Shown piece after piece: positions 15,681 through 24,725 of a stretch of DNA of 64,000 bases (the first letter of the stretch is position 1; each line of letters begins with the position of its first letter). The position numbers were made by a program, and so were the translations under genes. The DNA comes from Flavobacterium sp. 123. Lineage in GTDB: Bacteria > Bacteroidota > Bacteroidia > Flavobacteriales > Flavobacteriaceae. The stretch spans positions 1,014,501 through 1,078,500 of the forward strand of contig NZ_RBXD01000001.1 of NCBI RefSeq assembly GCF_003634825.1. Reading direction: 5' to 3'. The notes below the pieces were generated by a model. That model did no database searches, was not told the origin of the DNA, and saw nothing but the letters and a program-made list of their open reading frames with translations.

Positions 15681-15688
15681 TATCTTTG
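15681..15688 (+). promoter_or_regulatory. -7 promoter element of ssb
   Basis: TATCTTTG matches TAnnTTTG exactly and lies 21 bases before the ssb ATG. It probably drives ssb-gldE-gldD. Confidence 0.6.
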
Positions 15689-15709
15689 ACTTAAATACCA
15701 CTATTTACA

Positions 15710-16150
15710 ATGAATGGAACGTTAAATAAAGTTATGCTTATCGGTTATCTTGGTGACGATGTCAAAATGCATTATTTTGATGGCGGAAATTGTATTGGAA
15801 GATTTCAGTTAGCCACACACGAAGTTTATGTAAACAAAACCACTAACGAAAAAATAACTTCAACGGAGTGGCATAATCTTGTAGTGCGGAATAAAGCTGC
15901 TGAAATATGCGAAAAGCATCTGACAAAAGGAGATAAAATATACATTGAAGGCCGCATAAAATCTCGCCAGTGGCAAGGTGAAGATGGAACCACAAAACAC
16001 ACCAGCGAAATTCAAGTTACTGAATTTACTTTTTTGTCAACAAAGAAAGATTCCGAAAACAACAAAACGTTTCCTTCATCAGAATCCACAAAAAATACTA
16101 ACTTTGAAGCACAAAATAACGGCTTACCTATCAACGACTTGCCGTTTTAA
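15710..16150 (+). CDS. ssb: Single-stranded DNA-binding protein
   Basis: A 146-residue SSB. The OB fold covers about 1-108 (MNGTLNKVMLIGYLGDDVKM; TEWHNLVVRNKAAEICEKHLTKGDKIYIEGRIKSRQW). A short linker leads to the acidic tip INDLPF, the motif that docks partner proteins. It coats ssDNA in replication and repair. It lies between mutY and gldE on the same strand, 22 bases before the gldE start, and has its own -7 element. Slightly shorter than many SSBs because the linker is short. Confidence 0.94.
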   Translation: MNGTLNKVMLIGYLGDDVKMHYFDGGNCIGRFQLATHEVYVNKTTNEKITSTEWHNLVVRNKAAEICEKHLTKGDKIYIEGRIKSRQWQGEDGTTKHTSEIQVTEFTFLSTKKDSENNKTFPSSESTKNTNFEAQNNGLPINDLPF

Positions 16151-16172
16151 TGTTTAACTAATCTCATTTAAT

Positions 16173-17468
16173 TTGGACCCAGAGCCCAGTATAAATTTAG
16201 CTTACACTTTAGATACTACATTAGTATTAGGATTTACAGGAATATTTGCGCTACTCTTTTGTTCCGCATTAGTTTCTGGTGCAGAAATTGCCTTTTTTTC
16301 TTTATCTCAAAAAGACATTGACGAAACTGTTCAGGAAAATGCTTCAAAAGGAAAAATCATTGCAGATCTTTTGGAGAAACCTAAAAAACTTCTTGCCACA
16401 CTTCTTGTAGCAAATAATTTTATAAACATTGGCGTTGTCATCTTGTTTTCATTTGTTGGAAAAGGAATTTTCTCAGAAATTACTTCACCCGTTTTAAAAT
16501 TTATTTTAGAAGTTATCGTAGTTACTTTCTTGATTTTGTTGTTTGGAGAAGTATTACCAAAAGTATATGCCAGCCGAAACAATATAAAATTTGCCAAACA
16601 AATTGCCTATCCTATTGCCTTACTTGACAAAATACTTTCGCCGGTGAGTTTACCCATGCGATCAGCCACAATATTTTTACATAATAAATTAGGGAAGCAG
16701 AAAACCAATTTTTCCGTAGATCAATTATCTCAAGCTTTAGAACTTACTGATTCCGAAGAAACCAGCTCTGACGAACAAAAAATATTAGAAGGAATTGTCA
16801 CTTTCGGAAACACCGACACGAAACAAGTGATGAGTCCTAGAATTGATATTTTTGCACTTGAAATTGAAGAATCTTTTAGCGATATCTGTCCAAAAATAAT
16901 CGAAAAAGGATTTTCAAGAATTCCTGTTTACCGAGACAATATTGATCAGATAGAAGGCGTTTTGTTTGTAAAAGATTTACTGCCTCATATTAACACTAAT
17001 GATTTTGACTGGAAACCATTAATTCGAGAACCGTTTTTTGTTCCTGAAAATAAAAAATTAGATAATTTGTTAAAAGATTTTCAGAATATGAAAAGCCATT
17101 TAGCAATTGTGGTAGATGAATATGGTGGAACTTCGGGATTAGTATCGCTTGAAGATGTAATTGAAGAAATTGTAGGAGATATTAGCGATGAATTTGATGA
17201 TGAGAATATAAATTTTTCTAAAATTGACGACAAGAATTATCTTTTTGAAGGAAAAATAAATCTCAAGGATTTCTACAGAATCGTTGATGTTGACGAAGAG
17301 TTGTTCGAAATCAAAAAAGGAGAGGCTGAAACCTTAGCGGGATTCATTCTTGAAATTTTGGGCAACTTTCCTAAAAAAGATCAAAAAATCACTTTTGAAA
17401 ACTGCTTGTTCACAATAGAAACAGTAGATAAAAAACGTATCCGACAAATTAAAGTAACCCTTGAATAG
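16173..17468 (+). CDS. gldE: Gliding motility-associated protein GldE (CBS/CorC-HlyC family)
   Basis: A 431-residue membrane protein. The DUF21 region (about 15-190) has several hydrophobic helices (GFTGIFALLFCSALVSGAE). Two CBS domains follow (about 205-330; MSPRIDIFALE, SHLAIVVDEYGGTSGLVSLED), then a C-terminal CorC/HlyC domain. The CBS-DUF21 architecture and the position directly upstream of gldD identify GldE, which in F. johnsoniae is linked to gliding and partly overlaps GldD function. The start is TTG at 16173, giving MDPEPS. It is probably cotranscribed with ssb and gldD. Confidence 0.9.
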   Translation: MDPEPSINLAYTLDTTLVLGFTGIFALLFCSALVSGAEIAFFSLSQKDIDETVQENASKGKIIADLLEKPKKLLATLLVANNFINIGVVILFSFVGKGIFSEITSPVLKFILEVIVVTFLILLFGEVLPKVYASRNNIKFAKQIAYPIALLDKILSPVSLPMRSATIFLHNKLGKQKTNFSVDQLSQALELTDSEETSSDEQKILEGIVTFGNTDTKQVMSPRIDIFALEIEESFSDICPKIIEKGFSRIPVYRDNIDQIEGVLFVKDLLPHINTNDFDWKPLIREPFFVPENKKLDNLLKDFQNMKSHLAIVVDEYGGTSGLVSLEDVIEEIVGDISDEFDDENINFSKIDDKNYLFEGKINLKDFYRIVDVDEELFEIKKGEAETLAGFILEILGNFPKKDQKITFENCLFTIETVDKKRIRQIKVTLE

Positions 17469-17474
17469 ATTAAA

Positions 17475-18038
17475 ATGTTAAAAAAAACACTCGCTATTAC
17501 CCTCTTGTTCATAGTGTTAATTTCTGTTTTTAGTTGTAAAGACGATGTTTTACCTAAGCCATCAAGTCATTTGAGACTGGATTATCCAGAGGCTAAATAT
17601 GTGCATTTTGAAAATAATTGCCCCTTTAGTTTCGAAATCAATTCAGATGCAATAATCAAAGGAGAGAAAGATTGTGGATTTGCCATTTCATATCCAAAGA
17701 TGAAAGCAACTATATATTTGACCTACAAACCCGTTAATAACAACATAAATAATTTATTGCGAGACGCCCAAAAACTAACCTACGAGCACGTCATTAAAGC
17801 AGATGACATCTTAGAACAACCTTACTTAAATCCTGACAAAAAAGTGTATGGTATGTTTTATCAAGTAGACGGGAATGCAGCGACAAATTCACAGTTTTAC
17901 GTAACTGACAGTATCAAACATTTTGTTATTGGTTCCGTATATTTCTATGCAAAACCCAATTTTGATTCTATTATGCCAGCAGCGAGTTATGTAAAAAATG
18001 ACATGCAGCGTTTGATGGAAACTTTAAAGTGGAAATAA
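17475..18038 (+). CDS. gldD: Gliding motility lipoprotein GldD
   Basis: A 187-residue lipoprotein. The N-terminal signal ends in a lipobox with C21 (ISVFSC). The body has the GldD pattern: HLRLDYPEAKYVHFENNCPFSFE, an internal DCGFAISYPKMKATIYLTYKPV segment, and a C-terminal HFVIGSVYFYAKPNFDS. GldD is required for gliding in F. johnsoniae and is tied to the GldKLMN/type IX secretion apparatus. It begins six bases after gldE. A bidirectional terminator lies downstream. Confidence 0.93.
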   Translation: MLKKTLAITLLFIVLISVFSCKDDVLPKPSSHLRLDYPEAKYVHFENNCPFSFEINSDAIIKGEKDCGFAISYPKMKATIYLTYKPVNNNINNLLRDAQKLTYEHVIKADDILEQPYLNPDKKVYGMFYQVDGNAATNSQFYVTDSIKHFVIGSVYFYAKPNFDSIMPAASYVKNDMQRLMETLKWK

Positions 18039-18154
18039 TTTTATAAAAAGCAGAATAAAAAATCAAACCATATAAGACATTTAAGTGCAAATAAACCCAG
18101 TAAATATTGAATCCTGAGAGCTTATTGAACGACCTTCAATTTGCTATATGGATC

Positions 18155-18192
18155 AAAAAAAAGCATTCTCTTAACGAGAATGCTTTTTTTTG
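18155..18192. terminator. Bidirectional terminator between gldD and the HMA lipoprotein gene
   Basis: AGCATTCTC (18162-18170) pairs with GAGAATGCT (18176-18184). The stem is flanked by an A run before and a T run after, so it works on both strands. The stretch 18039-18154 holds nothing else recognisable. Confidence 0.92.
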
Positions 18193-18209
18193 AAATTACA
18201 AAAGTCTTT

Positions 18210-18587
18210 TTACGACTTGATATTTGAAACTTTATATGTTTTACCATCTCCAGTAGCTTGAACAATTTTAGTTAAACTTTCTGGGCTTTGAACCGTTTTA
18301 TCAAAAGTAACCGTAGCCAATTTTTTGTCAAAATCAACCGTAGCTTTTTGAACACCTTCAAGAACTGACAATTCTTGCTCTATTGTTTTGGCACAGCCTA
18401 TAGCACAAGTCATTCCTTCAACTTTAAAACTAGCCGTTTGAATATTAGCTGCAGCAATTTCTTTTTTTACTTTTGGAGCTTCCGCTTCTGCTGAAACACT
18501 TTCTGAAGTTTCTGCTGTCTTTTCTTTACAACCCACAAACATAAGACCTGAAAAAACAACAGCTGCAATTGATTTAGTAAAATTCAT
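18210..18587 (-). CDS. Lipoprotein with a heavy-metal-associated (HMA) domain
   Basis: A 125-residue protein with a signal and lipobox (FVGC, C20), an acidic Ala/Glu/Lys linker (21-50), and one ferredoxin-like HMA domain (about 52-120). The metal site reads GMTCAIGC with Cys 61 and 65, so C-x3-C in place of the usual C-x2-C of copper chaperones. The rest of the HMA pattern (VLEGVQKATVDFDKKLATVTFD) is regular. It probably binds a thiophilic metal in the periplasm. No metal ATPase gene is nearby. The altered spacing may change metal choice. Confidence 0.85.
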   Translation of the reverse strand: MNFTKSIAAVVFSGLMFVGCKEKTAETSESVSAEAEAPKVKKEIAAANIQTASFKVEGMTCAIGCAKTIEQELSVLEGVQKATVDFDKKLATVTFDKTVQSPESLTKIVQATGDGKTYKVSNIKS

Positions 18588-18692
18588 TATATTTTTATTT
18601 TAATTGTTTTCATTTTAAAGAAAAACAAAAATAATTAAAAAACGATTGAAAATTCATAAAATAATTACAATTTTGAGCCAAATTAAAATCAT

Positions 18693-19559
18693 ATGTTTTC
18701 AAAACAATTGAAATGGGTTTACTTAGGGATTCTTTCTCTTGTTTGGGGAAGTTCATTTATATTAATTAAAAAAGGATTAATTGGACTAACCGCTTTGCAA
18801 TTAGGTTCTTTACGAATCATATTTGCTGCGGTATTTTTATTGATTATTGGATTTAAAAGTCTTGAAAAAATCACTAAGTACCAATGGAAATTTATTGCAA
18901 TGACATCCTTGTTCGGAACATTTATTCCAGCTTATCTTTTTGCAATTGCGCAAACTCAAATTGACAGCTCAGTAAGTTCTATTCTGAATTCCTTAACGCC
19001 ATTAAATACATTAATAATTGGAAGTTTAGCTTTTGGTTTACAGTTCAAAAAAAATCAAATTTTTGGCGTGCTAATAGGTTTAGTTGGTTGCACTTTATTA
19101 ATCCTGAATGGAGCAATTCATCATCCAGAACAAAATTATTATTATGCAATTTTAGTTTTAATTGCTTCTATTTGTTATGCCACAAATGTCAACCTCATTA
19201 AGAGACATCTTCATGATTTAGCGCCATTGAGTATTACTACAGGGAATTTTTTGGTTTTACTTTTCCCCGCCACAATCATATTATTTGCATCAGGTTTTTT
19301 TGATGTAGTTCATGTAGCTTCGGTTCAGAAATCGGTTTTATTTATCATGATTTTAGGAGTTGTAGGAACTGGAATTGCCAACATTCTTTTCTTTAAATTA
19401 ATCCAAATGTCTTCACCAGTATTTGCAACTTCTGTAACGTATTTAATTCCAGTAGTTGCTTTTTTTTGGGGACTTTTAGACAATGAAATGATTTCGGCGG
19501 TACAATTCATAGGCGCATTTATAATTTTGATTGGAGTTTATTTATCTGCTAAGAAATAA
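18693..19559 (+). CDS. EamA/DMT-family transporter
   Basis: A 288-residue inner-membrane protein with ten hydrophobic helices in two EamA repeats. The first opens with LGILSLVWGSSFILIKKGL and the second near YAILVLIASICYATNVNLIKRH, each with the conserved small-residue helices (TSVTYLIPVVAFFWGLL in the second). Family members export metabolites or amino acids; the substrate here is unknown. It is a single gene between two terminators, divergent from the HMA lipoprotein. Confidence 0.88.
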   Translation: MFSKQLKWVYLGILSLVWGSSFILIKKGLIGLTALQLGSLRIIFAAVFLLIIGFKSLEKITKYQWKFIAMTSLFGTFIPAYLFAIAQTQIDSSVSSILNSLTPLNTLIIGSLAFGLQFKKNQIFGVLIGLVGCTLLILNGAIHHPEQNYYYAILVLIASICYATNVNLIKRHLHDLAPLSITTGNFLVLLFPATIILFASGFFDVVHVASVQKSVLFIMILGVVGTGIANILFFKLIQMSSPVFATSVTYLIPVVAFFWGLLDNEMISAVQFIGAFIILIGVYLSAKK

Positions 19560-19576
19560 CACAAATATTATAAAAC

Positions 19577-19610
19577 AACAAAGGCTGTCCAAAAAGACAG
19601 CCTTTGTTAT
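19577..19610. terminator. Bidirectional terminator
   Basis: A 13-bp perfect stem (AACAAAGGCTGTC at 19577-19589 with its complement at 19596-19608) and a six-base loop lie between the convergent DMT transporter and M16 peptidase genes. Confidence 0.9.
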
Positions 19611-19626
19611 TGAATGCTAAATTCGA

Positions 19627-21675
19627 TTATTTAAAATCAGCATCCGATACACCTTCGTTGATTTTCACTTCAGACATTTTAATATCCAATTCAAAACCTA
19701 CATTTTGGATTACATTAAAAGGAACTTTTACTCCTTTTACCACTCTGTAATCTCCAAAATTAGTTGTTTGCGTCATTGTTTGACCAGCTTGTTCCATAGT
19801 TTTCGCTTCTGCAACTTTAAGCCCTGAAACCACATCATAATAATAGGTTGTTTTACCATTTTTCACAGCAAAAGCATCACTTCCATTCACGGCTTCGATA
19901 CCGCCTAGAATCAATCCTGTTTTCTTAGCAAGTTTTAATTCTTCAAAAGGTGTTGCACTTGCCTTCATTTCTGATAGATCTTCCCCTTCTATATTTCTGC
20001 GCTGTCCTTGTTGAAGCACATACGCTCCTTTTTCATCAACAACTTGTTTCATCAAGCTCATCGTCCCCATTGCTAATTCTGTTATTAGCTTTCCTTTCAC
20101 ATCAATTTTAGAAGTAAAACTAAGCGGAGAAGGCGCTTGAGGGATTGTAGTTGAACCAACCATTGCGATTGTTTTCACAGCAGTTACAGCTTTTTCACCA
20201 CCAATAGCTTTGATGTAATTATCTAAAACTATTTTAGCGGTCATTCCTAATGGAACTTCTTTTTTCAAAATAGGTTTTGCTAATGGATTTGCATATTTAT
20301 CAAAAAAGAACATTGGGATTTTTAGTCTCTCCAAGGCAGGAATCACTTCTGAACCTTTACCAGCAATTACAATTCGGGTACTGTCAATAGAAAAATACTT
20401 ATTTGCCACACGAATTACATCATCAGCAGTTACGGCATTTATGGTTTGGATGTATTTTTCATAAAAATCTGCTGGAAGTCCTTCTGTCTCTATATTCAAT
20501 GCATATCTGGCAACCGCTTGAGGTTTTTCAACCTGCATTACAAATCTACCAACATATCCCGCTTTTACATTATTTAATACTTCATCAGAGACTTTTTCGG
20601 TTCTTATTTTTTTAATTTCTTTGATAAATTCAACCACAGCACTATCCGTAACAACATTTCTAACTGCCGATGTCGCTTTGAATTTGGTCACATATTTACC
20701 ACTTCCTATGACAGAATTAGCTCCATAAGTCCAAGCGTTTTTTTCACGCAAATTCATATTCAAATAACTATTAAAATCTCCTCCTAGAACTTGGTTTGCT
20801 ATAACTGCTGGAAAAAAATCAGCATCTCCCATTCGGAGATTCAATGTGTTTACCAATGAAATTTCAGATTGCACTGCATTTGGAACATCTACAAAATTAA
20901 TTTGCATGAAAGACACATTTTTTGGCGCTTCATAAGTTAATTTTGGAGTACTCTTTTTTTGCCAAACTCCAAATAATTTCTCCACTAATGGTTTTATTTT
21001 ATTGTACTTAATATCACCAATGATAACCAAATACGCATTTTCAGGAACAAAATAATTACGATAATTTGTCTCAACATCTGCCAAAGTAACATTCTTGATT
21101 GTCTCTTCGGTCATATATTCTCCTGAAGGATGACTTTTACCAAAAGCTAATGCATCTACAACTCTATTCGCAATTGCAGGAACACTTTTCTCTTCTGATT
21201 TAAGCCCTTCAATAAGCTTAGCTTTTTCTTTATCAAACTCTTCTTGAGTAAAATTAGGATATAGCGCACCTTCTGCCATTAACTCTAAAATTCTTTGTGC
21301 ATATTTTGAAAGAGAGCTTGCATAAGCACCTTGAGAACTAAAGTTGATACTCGCTCCAAGAAAATCGACTTCTTCATGGAAAGCATCTTTAACTATTTTT
21401 TTGCTTCCATTACCAATCAAGTTGCTGGTTAATTCATCAACTCCTTTTTTATTTCCCTCAACAAATGGAGCATTATCCAAAGTCAAATTATAAGAAACTC
21501 TGGGTAATTTATTATTTTCAACAATCATAACCTTTAACCCATTTGGCAAGACAAACGATTGTGGTTTTTTAATATTTACAACTGGAGATTTACCCGGTTT
21601 AGGTTGAGTTCGATCTTGTGCCTGCATAATTCCTGTAAGGATCAATAGAATGAATACTATATTTATTTTTTTCAT
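19627..21675 (-). CDS. M16B-like peptidase subunit lacking the zinc motif, with a C-terminal LolA-like domain
   Basis: A 682-residue secreted protein. A signal peptide (1-19, ending MQAQ) precedes two M16 halves (about 35-460). The place of HxxEH reads VDELTSNLIGNG, so this subunit cannot hold the catalytic zinc. The conserved R/Y substrate region is present in the second half. Residues about 480-682 form an extra domain that opens VLDNYIKAIGGEKAVTAVKTI, like the LolA/LppX-fold outer-membrane lipoprotein-sorting proteins of Bacteroidetes. It lies 15 bases after the catalytic M16 gene, so the two probably form a heterodimer, as in other M16B pairs. Confidence 0.85.
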   Translation of the reverse strand: MKKINIVFILLILTGIMQAQDRTQPKPGKSPVVNIKKPQSFVLPNGLKVMIVENNKLPRVSYNLTLDNAPFVEGNKKGVDELTSNLIGNGSKKIVKDAFHEEVDFLGASINFSSQGAYASSLSKYAQRILELMAEGALYPNFTQEEFDKEKAKLIEGLKSEEKSVPAIANRVVDALAFGKSHPSGEYMTEETIKNVTLADVETNYRNYFVPENAYLVIIGDIKYNKIKPLVEKLFGVWQKKSTPKLTYEAPKNVSFMQINFVDVPNAVQSEISLVNTLNLRMGDADFFPAVIANQVLGGDFNSYLNMNLREKNAWTYGANSVIGSGKYVTKFKATSAVRNVVTDSAVVEFIKEIKKIRTEKVSDEVLNNVKAGYVGRFVMQVEKPQAVARYALNIETEGLPADFYEKYIQTINAVTADDVIRVANKYFSIDSTRIVIAGKGSEVIPALERLKIPMFFFDKYANPLAKPILKKEVPLGMTAKIVLDNYIKAIGGEKAVTAVKTIAMVGSTTIPQAPSPLSFTSKIDVKGKLITELAMGTMSLMKQVVDEKGAYVLQQGQRRNIEGEDLSEMKASATPFEELKLAKKTGLILGGIEAVNGSDAFAVKNGKTTYYYDVVSGLKVAEAKTMEQAGQTMTQTTNFGDYRVVKGVKVPFNVIQNVGFELDIKMSEVKINEGVSDADFK

Positions 21676-21690
21676 GATTTGCGATATATC

Positions 21691-23016
21691 TTAGTTTTGA
21701 GCTTTCTCTTTTGATGGAATGTAGTCCAAAATCAATCTTTGATTTGCGTTCAAATATTTTTTTGCGACCTCTCTGATTTCTTCGCGTGTAATAGAATGAT
21801 ACAATTCAATTTCAGAATTAATCAGATTTACATCTTTATATAACAAATAATAGGTAGCTAAATTTTCGGCTATTCCTTCAACACTAGCGTTTGCATTCAC
21901 AAAATTATTGTCAAACTTATTTTGTAACTTTTGGAAGTCTTTATCCGAAATCAAATCTGTTTGAATTTTTACAATTTCTTCATCAATTTCTTTCAATAGA
22001 TCTTCGGTTGTGTATGTCCCCATTGGCAAACCATACACAATATACATTCCATAATCTTCTTGACTAAAACCAACAGCTCCTATTTGTAGTGCCATTTTTT
22101 TATCGTCAACAATTTTCTTGTATAATTTAGAACTTTTCCCATCGCTCAAATAAGACGAAATCATATCCAAAACTCTGGCATCTCTAGTTTTCATTGAAGG
22201 CGTTCTGTATGACGCAACAATCATTGGAATCTGAATATTAGGATCTTCGTATGTTGCTTTGATAGTTTCTGTTATTGGCTCTTCAGTAAAAACTTGCTTT
22301 GTTACCACTTCACCTTTTTTGATAGGCCCAAAATACTTGCGAATCCATTCTTTAGCCTGCCCTTTTTCAAAATCACCTGCAACTACTAAAACAGCATTGT
22401 TTGGCGTATAGAATTTTTTGTTGAAAGCCTGAAATTCTTCTAAAGTTGCAGCATCTAAATCTTTCATGGAACCTATAGTATTCCAACGGTACGGATGATT
22501 TTTAAACATGTTTTCTTTAACCACCGTTAGAATATTTCCGTATGGGCGATTATCAAAATTGGTTCTTTTTTCTTCTTTTACCACTTCGTTTTGAGTATCG
22601 ACACCTATTTTATTAATCACAGGATGCATCAATCTTTCGGATTCCATCCAAAGTGCTAATTCTAAATTATTAGAAGGAAAGACTTCATAATAATAAGTTC
22701 TATCATCCGAAGTATTAGCATTATTAGTTCCTCCATTTGCGGTGACTATTTTCATCCATTCGCCACGCTTTATATTTTCGGTTCCTTCAAATAATAAATG
22801 TTCAAAAAAATGTGCAAAGCCAGTTCTATCTGGTTTTTCATCTTTTGAACCAACATGATACATTACCGAAGTTACTACAACTGGCGCCGAAGTATCATTG
22901 TGCAAAATAACATGCATACCGTTATCTAAATCATATTCTTCAAAAGCTACTTTTTGAGCTGAAGCAACTCCTCCAATCATAAGCGCTGCACTTAACATCA
23001 TTATTGATTTTTTCAT
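21691..23016 (-). CDS. M16 family zinc peptidase, catalytic subunit
   Basis: A 441-residue periplasmic protease. The signal peptide ends at VASAQ (21). The inverted zinc motif H69-F-F-E72-H73 sits in GFAHFFEHLLFEGT, and the distal Glu region follows (NEVVKEEKR). The second half carries the substrate-binding region around DGKSSKLYKKIVD. M16 enzymes degrade short unfolded peptides in a closed chamber formed by two halves; the partner here is the non-catalytic protein encoded next. Its promoter has a perfect -7 (TAATTTTG, 23080-23073). Confidence 0.92.
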   Translation of the reverse strand: MKKSIMMLSAALMIGGVASAQKVAFEEYDLDNGMHVILHNDTSAPVVVTSVMYHVGSKDEKPDRTGFAHFFEHLLFEGTENIKRGEWMKIVTANGGTNNANTSDDRTYYYEVFPSNNLELALWMESERLMHPVINKIGVDTQNEVVKEEKRTNFDNRPYGNILTVVKENMFKNHPYRWNTIGSMKDLDAATLEEFQAFNKKFYTPNNAVLVVAGDFEKGQAKEWIRKYFGPIKKGEVVTKQVFTEEPITETIKATYEDPNIQIPMIVASYRTPSMKTRDARVLDMISSYLSDGKSSKLYKKIVDDKKMALQIGAVGFSQEDYGMYIVYGLPMGTYTTEDLLKEIDEEIVKIQTDLISDKDFQKLQNKFDNNFVNANASVEGIAENLATYYLLYKDVNLINSEIELYHSITREEIREVAKKYLNANQRLILDYIPSKEKAQN

Positions 23017-23225
23017 AAGGATTAATAAAATTTTATCTCCAATTTGTACTATCGGGTAAATTATTGTTACGCCAAAATTACCTTTTTTTAATTAGCAAAT
23101 AAAAATGAAACGGTTTTTATATAAATTTTAACAATATTTTTCTGCAATTATTTTAATGAATTACTAATTATAGATTACTTGAAAAACAAGAAGATAAGAG
23201 CTGAAAATATTTTTTTGTTTAAGAA

Positions 23226-23255
23226 TTGCATAGTAAATTTTTAATTGTATATTTG
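23226..23255 (+). promoter_or_regulatory. Promoter of rplU-rpmA
   Basis: TTG at 23226-23228, a 19-base spacer and TATATTTG at 23248-23255 match the two-part Bacteroidetes promoter. Start codon 29 bases downstream. Confidence 0.75.
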
Positions 23256-23284
23256 CAACCTTAAAATTAATAAAACAATTTCGT

Positions 23285-23713
23285 ATGTATGCAATCGTAG
23301 AGATAGCAGGGCAACAATTTAAAGTAAGCAAAGACTTAAAGGTTTATGTTCACCGTTTAGCTAATGAAGAAGGTTCAAAAGTTTCTTTTGACAAAGTTCT
23401 TTTATTAGACGACAATGGAAATGTAACTTTAGGCGCCCCAGCTATAGAAGGAGCTTCAGTAGAAGCTAAAGTGTTACAACACTTAAAAGGAGACAAAGTT
23501 ATCATTTTCAAAAAGAAAAGAAGAAAAGGATACAAAAAGAGAAATGGTCACAGACAATATCTTACTCAAATTGTAATTGAAGGTATTACTGCATCAGGAA
23601 CAGCTAAAAAAGCAGCTCCAAAAAAAGCAGCAGTTGAAGCAACTACAGAAGAAGCAGTAGCTCCTAAAGTAAAAAAAGCTCCAAAAGCTAAAAAAGAAGA
23701 TACACAAGAATAA
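23285..23713 (+). CDS. rplU: 50S ribosomal protein L21
   Basis: A 142-residue L21. Residues 1-102 are the conserved body (MYAIVEIAGQQFKVSKDLKVYV; FKKKRRKGYKKRNGHRQYLTQI). Residues 104-142 are a Lys/Ala/Glu-rich tail with low complexity that is absent from E. coli L21 but common in Bacteroidetes. It lies in the usual pair with rpmA, 24 bases apart. No Shine-Dalgarno sequence precedes the ATG. Confidence 0.97.
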   Translation: MYAIVEIAGQQFKVSKDLKVYVHRLANEEGSKVSFDKVLLLDDNGNVTLGAPAIEGASVEAKVLQHLKGDKVIIFKKKRRKGYKKRNGHRQYLTQIVIEGITASGTAKKAAPKKAAVEATTEEAVAPKVKKAPKAKKEDTQE

Positions 23714-23737
23714 TAACAATATTAAAACCAATACGTC

Positions 23738-24004
23738 ATGGCTCACAAGAAAGGTGTCGGTAGTTCTAAGAATGGTAGAGAATCAGAATCAAAACGTTTA
23801 GGCGTTAAGATTTTTGGTGGTCAAGCTGCTATTGCTGGGAACATCATCGTAAGACAAAGAGGTTCTAAACATAATCCAGGTGAAAACGTTTACATCAGTA
23901 AAGATCACACCCTACACGCAAGAGTAGATGGAGTTGTTAAGTTCCAAAAGAAAAGAGATAACAAATCATACGTTTCTATACTTCCATTCGAAGTTGAAGC
24001 ATAA
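23738..24004 (+). CDS. rpmA: 50S ribosomal protein L27
   Basis: An 88-residue L27. It begins [16 protein letters not shown], so the N-terminal arm reaches the peptidyl-transferase centre without the cleaved leader seen in Firmicutes. The [16 protein letters not shown] core is intact. It is the second gene of the L21-L27 operon, followed by a strong terminator. Confidence 0.98.
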   Translation: MAHKKGVGSSKNGRESESKRLGVKIFGGQAAIAGNIIVRQRGSKHNPGENVYISKDHTLHARVDGVVKFQKKRDNKSYVSILPFEVEA

Positions 24005-24024
24005 TTGATTTTCTCAATTTATTT

Positions 24025-24058
24025 AAAAGCCCGTTTCTCACGAAACGGGCTTTTTTGT
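24025..24058 (+). terminator. Rho-independent terminator of rplU-rpmA
   Basis: AAAAGCCCGTTTC (24025-24037) pairs with GAAACGGGCTTTT (24042-24054), with a TCAC loop and a T run. Confidence 0.93.
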
Positions 24059-24235
24059 TTTCCTAAAAGCAAAAAAAACATACAGTTAAATAAATGTTAT
24101 TTTTAAGTTTGTTAATACTATAAATTTGTATTTTTAATGGGTTAATATTCAAGTGTTTATAGATTTATCTTGAATAAATTGTCATTCTTGTTTTATATTC
24201 TGTTTAAATAATACTAACCCCCTAATAAATATATT

Positions 24236-24625
24236 ATGAGTACAACAGACCAACACAATTCGCTTTATGATAGACTTGGCGGAACTAATGGAATTTCATC
24301 TATTGTAGATAATGTTTTTGAAGCACACATGACTAATCCTGTTGTTAAAGCACGGTTTCTCCCTTTAAAAGAAGACCCTGCACATTTTGCGGAAGTAAGA
24401 CAAAACGTAATTGATTTTTTCGTGACTGGTAGCGGCGGACCTGAAGTATACAAAGGCAAAGACATGACAGCGGCTCATAAAGGAATGAACATAAGCGAAG
24501 CCGAATATATGAATGCTATCGACGATATACTTTTTGGACTTGAAAAAAATAATATTGACGAACAATCAAAAAATGATGTACTTGCGATACTTTACTCTCT
24601 AAAAGACCATATGATTAGAGTTTAA
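24236..24625 (+). CDS. Truncated hemoglobin, group I
   Basis: A 129-residue trHb (usual length about 120). It has the LYDRLGGTNGISSIVDNVF start, the GGPEVYKGKDM segment before the F helix and proximal H81 in TAAHKGMNIS. The B10 position appears to be Phe 28, where Tyr is usual, which would affect distal ligand bonding. Group I proteins bind O2 or NO and may detoxify NO or scavenge oxygen. A perfect -7 (TAAATTTG, 24121-24128) lies about 108 bases before the ATG, leaving a leader of roughly 100 bases. It is a lone gene. Confidence 0.87.
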   Translation: MSTTDQHNSLYDRLGGTNGISSIVDNVFEAHMTNPVVKARFLPLKEDPAHFAEVRQNVIDFFVTGSGGPEVYKGKDMTAAHKGMNISEAEYMNAIDDILFGLEKNNIDEQSKNDVLAILYSLKDHMIRV

Positions 24626-24670
24626 TGAACTAAGCCGTCTCAAAGTCTTACGCAAGAACATTCCAAAACA

Positions 24671-24702
24671 AAAAACCCTCACATTGCTGCGAGGGTTTTT
24701 TC
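24671..24702. terminator. Bidirectional terminator between the trHb and ahcY genes
   Basis: AAAAACCCTC (24671-24680) pairs with GAGGGTTTTT (24691-24700), ten-base loop, T runs on both strands. Confidence 0.92.
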
Positions 24703-24725
24703 TTAATACTTAAACTAAGAATTAA

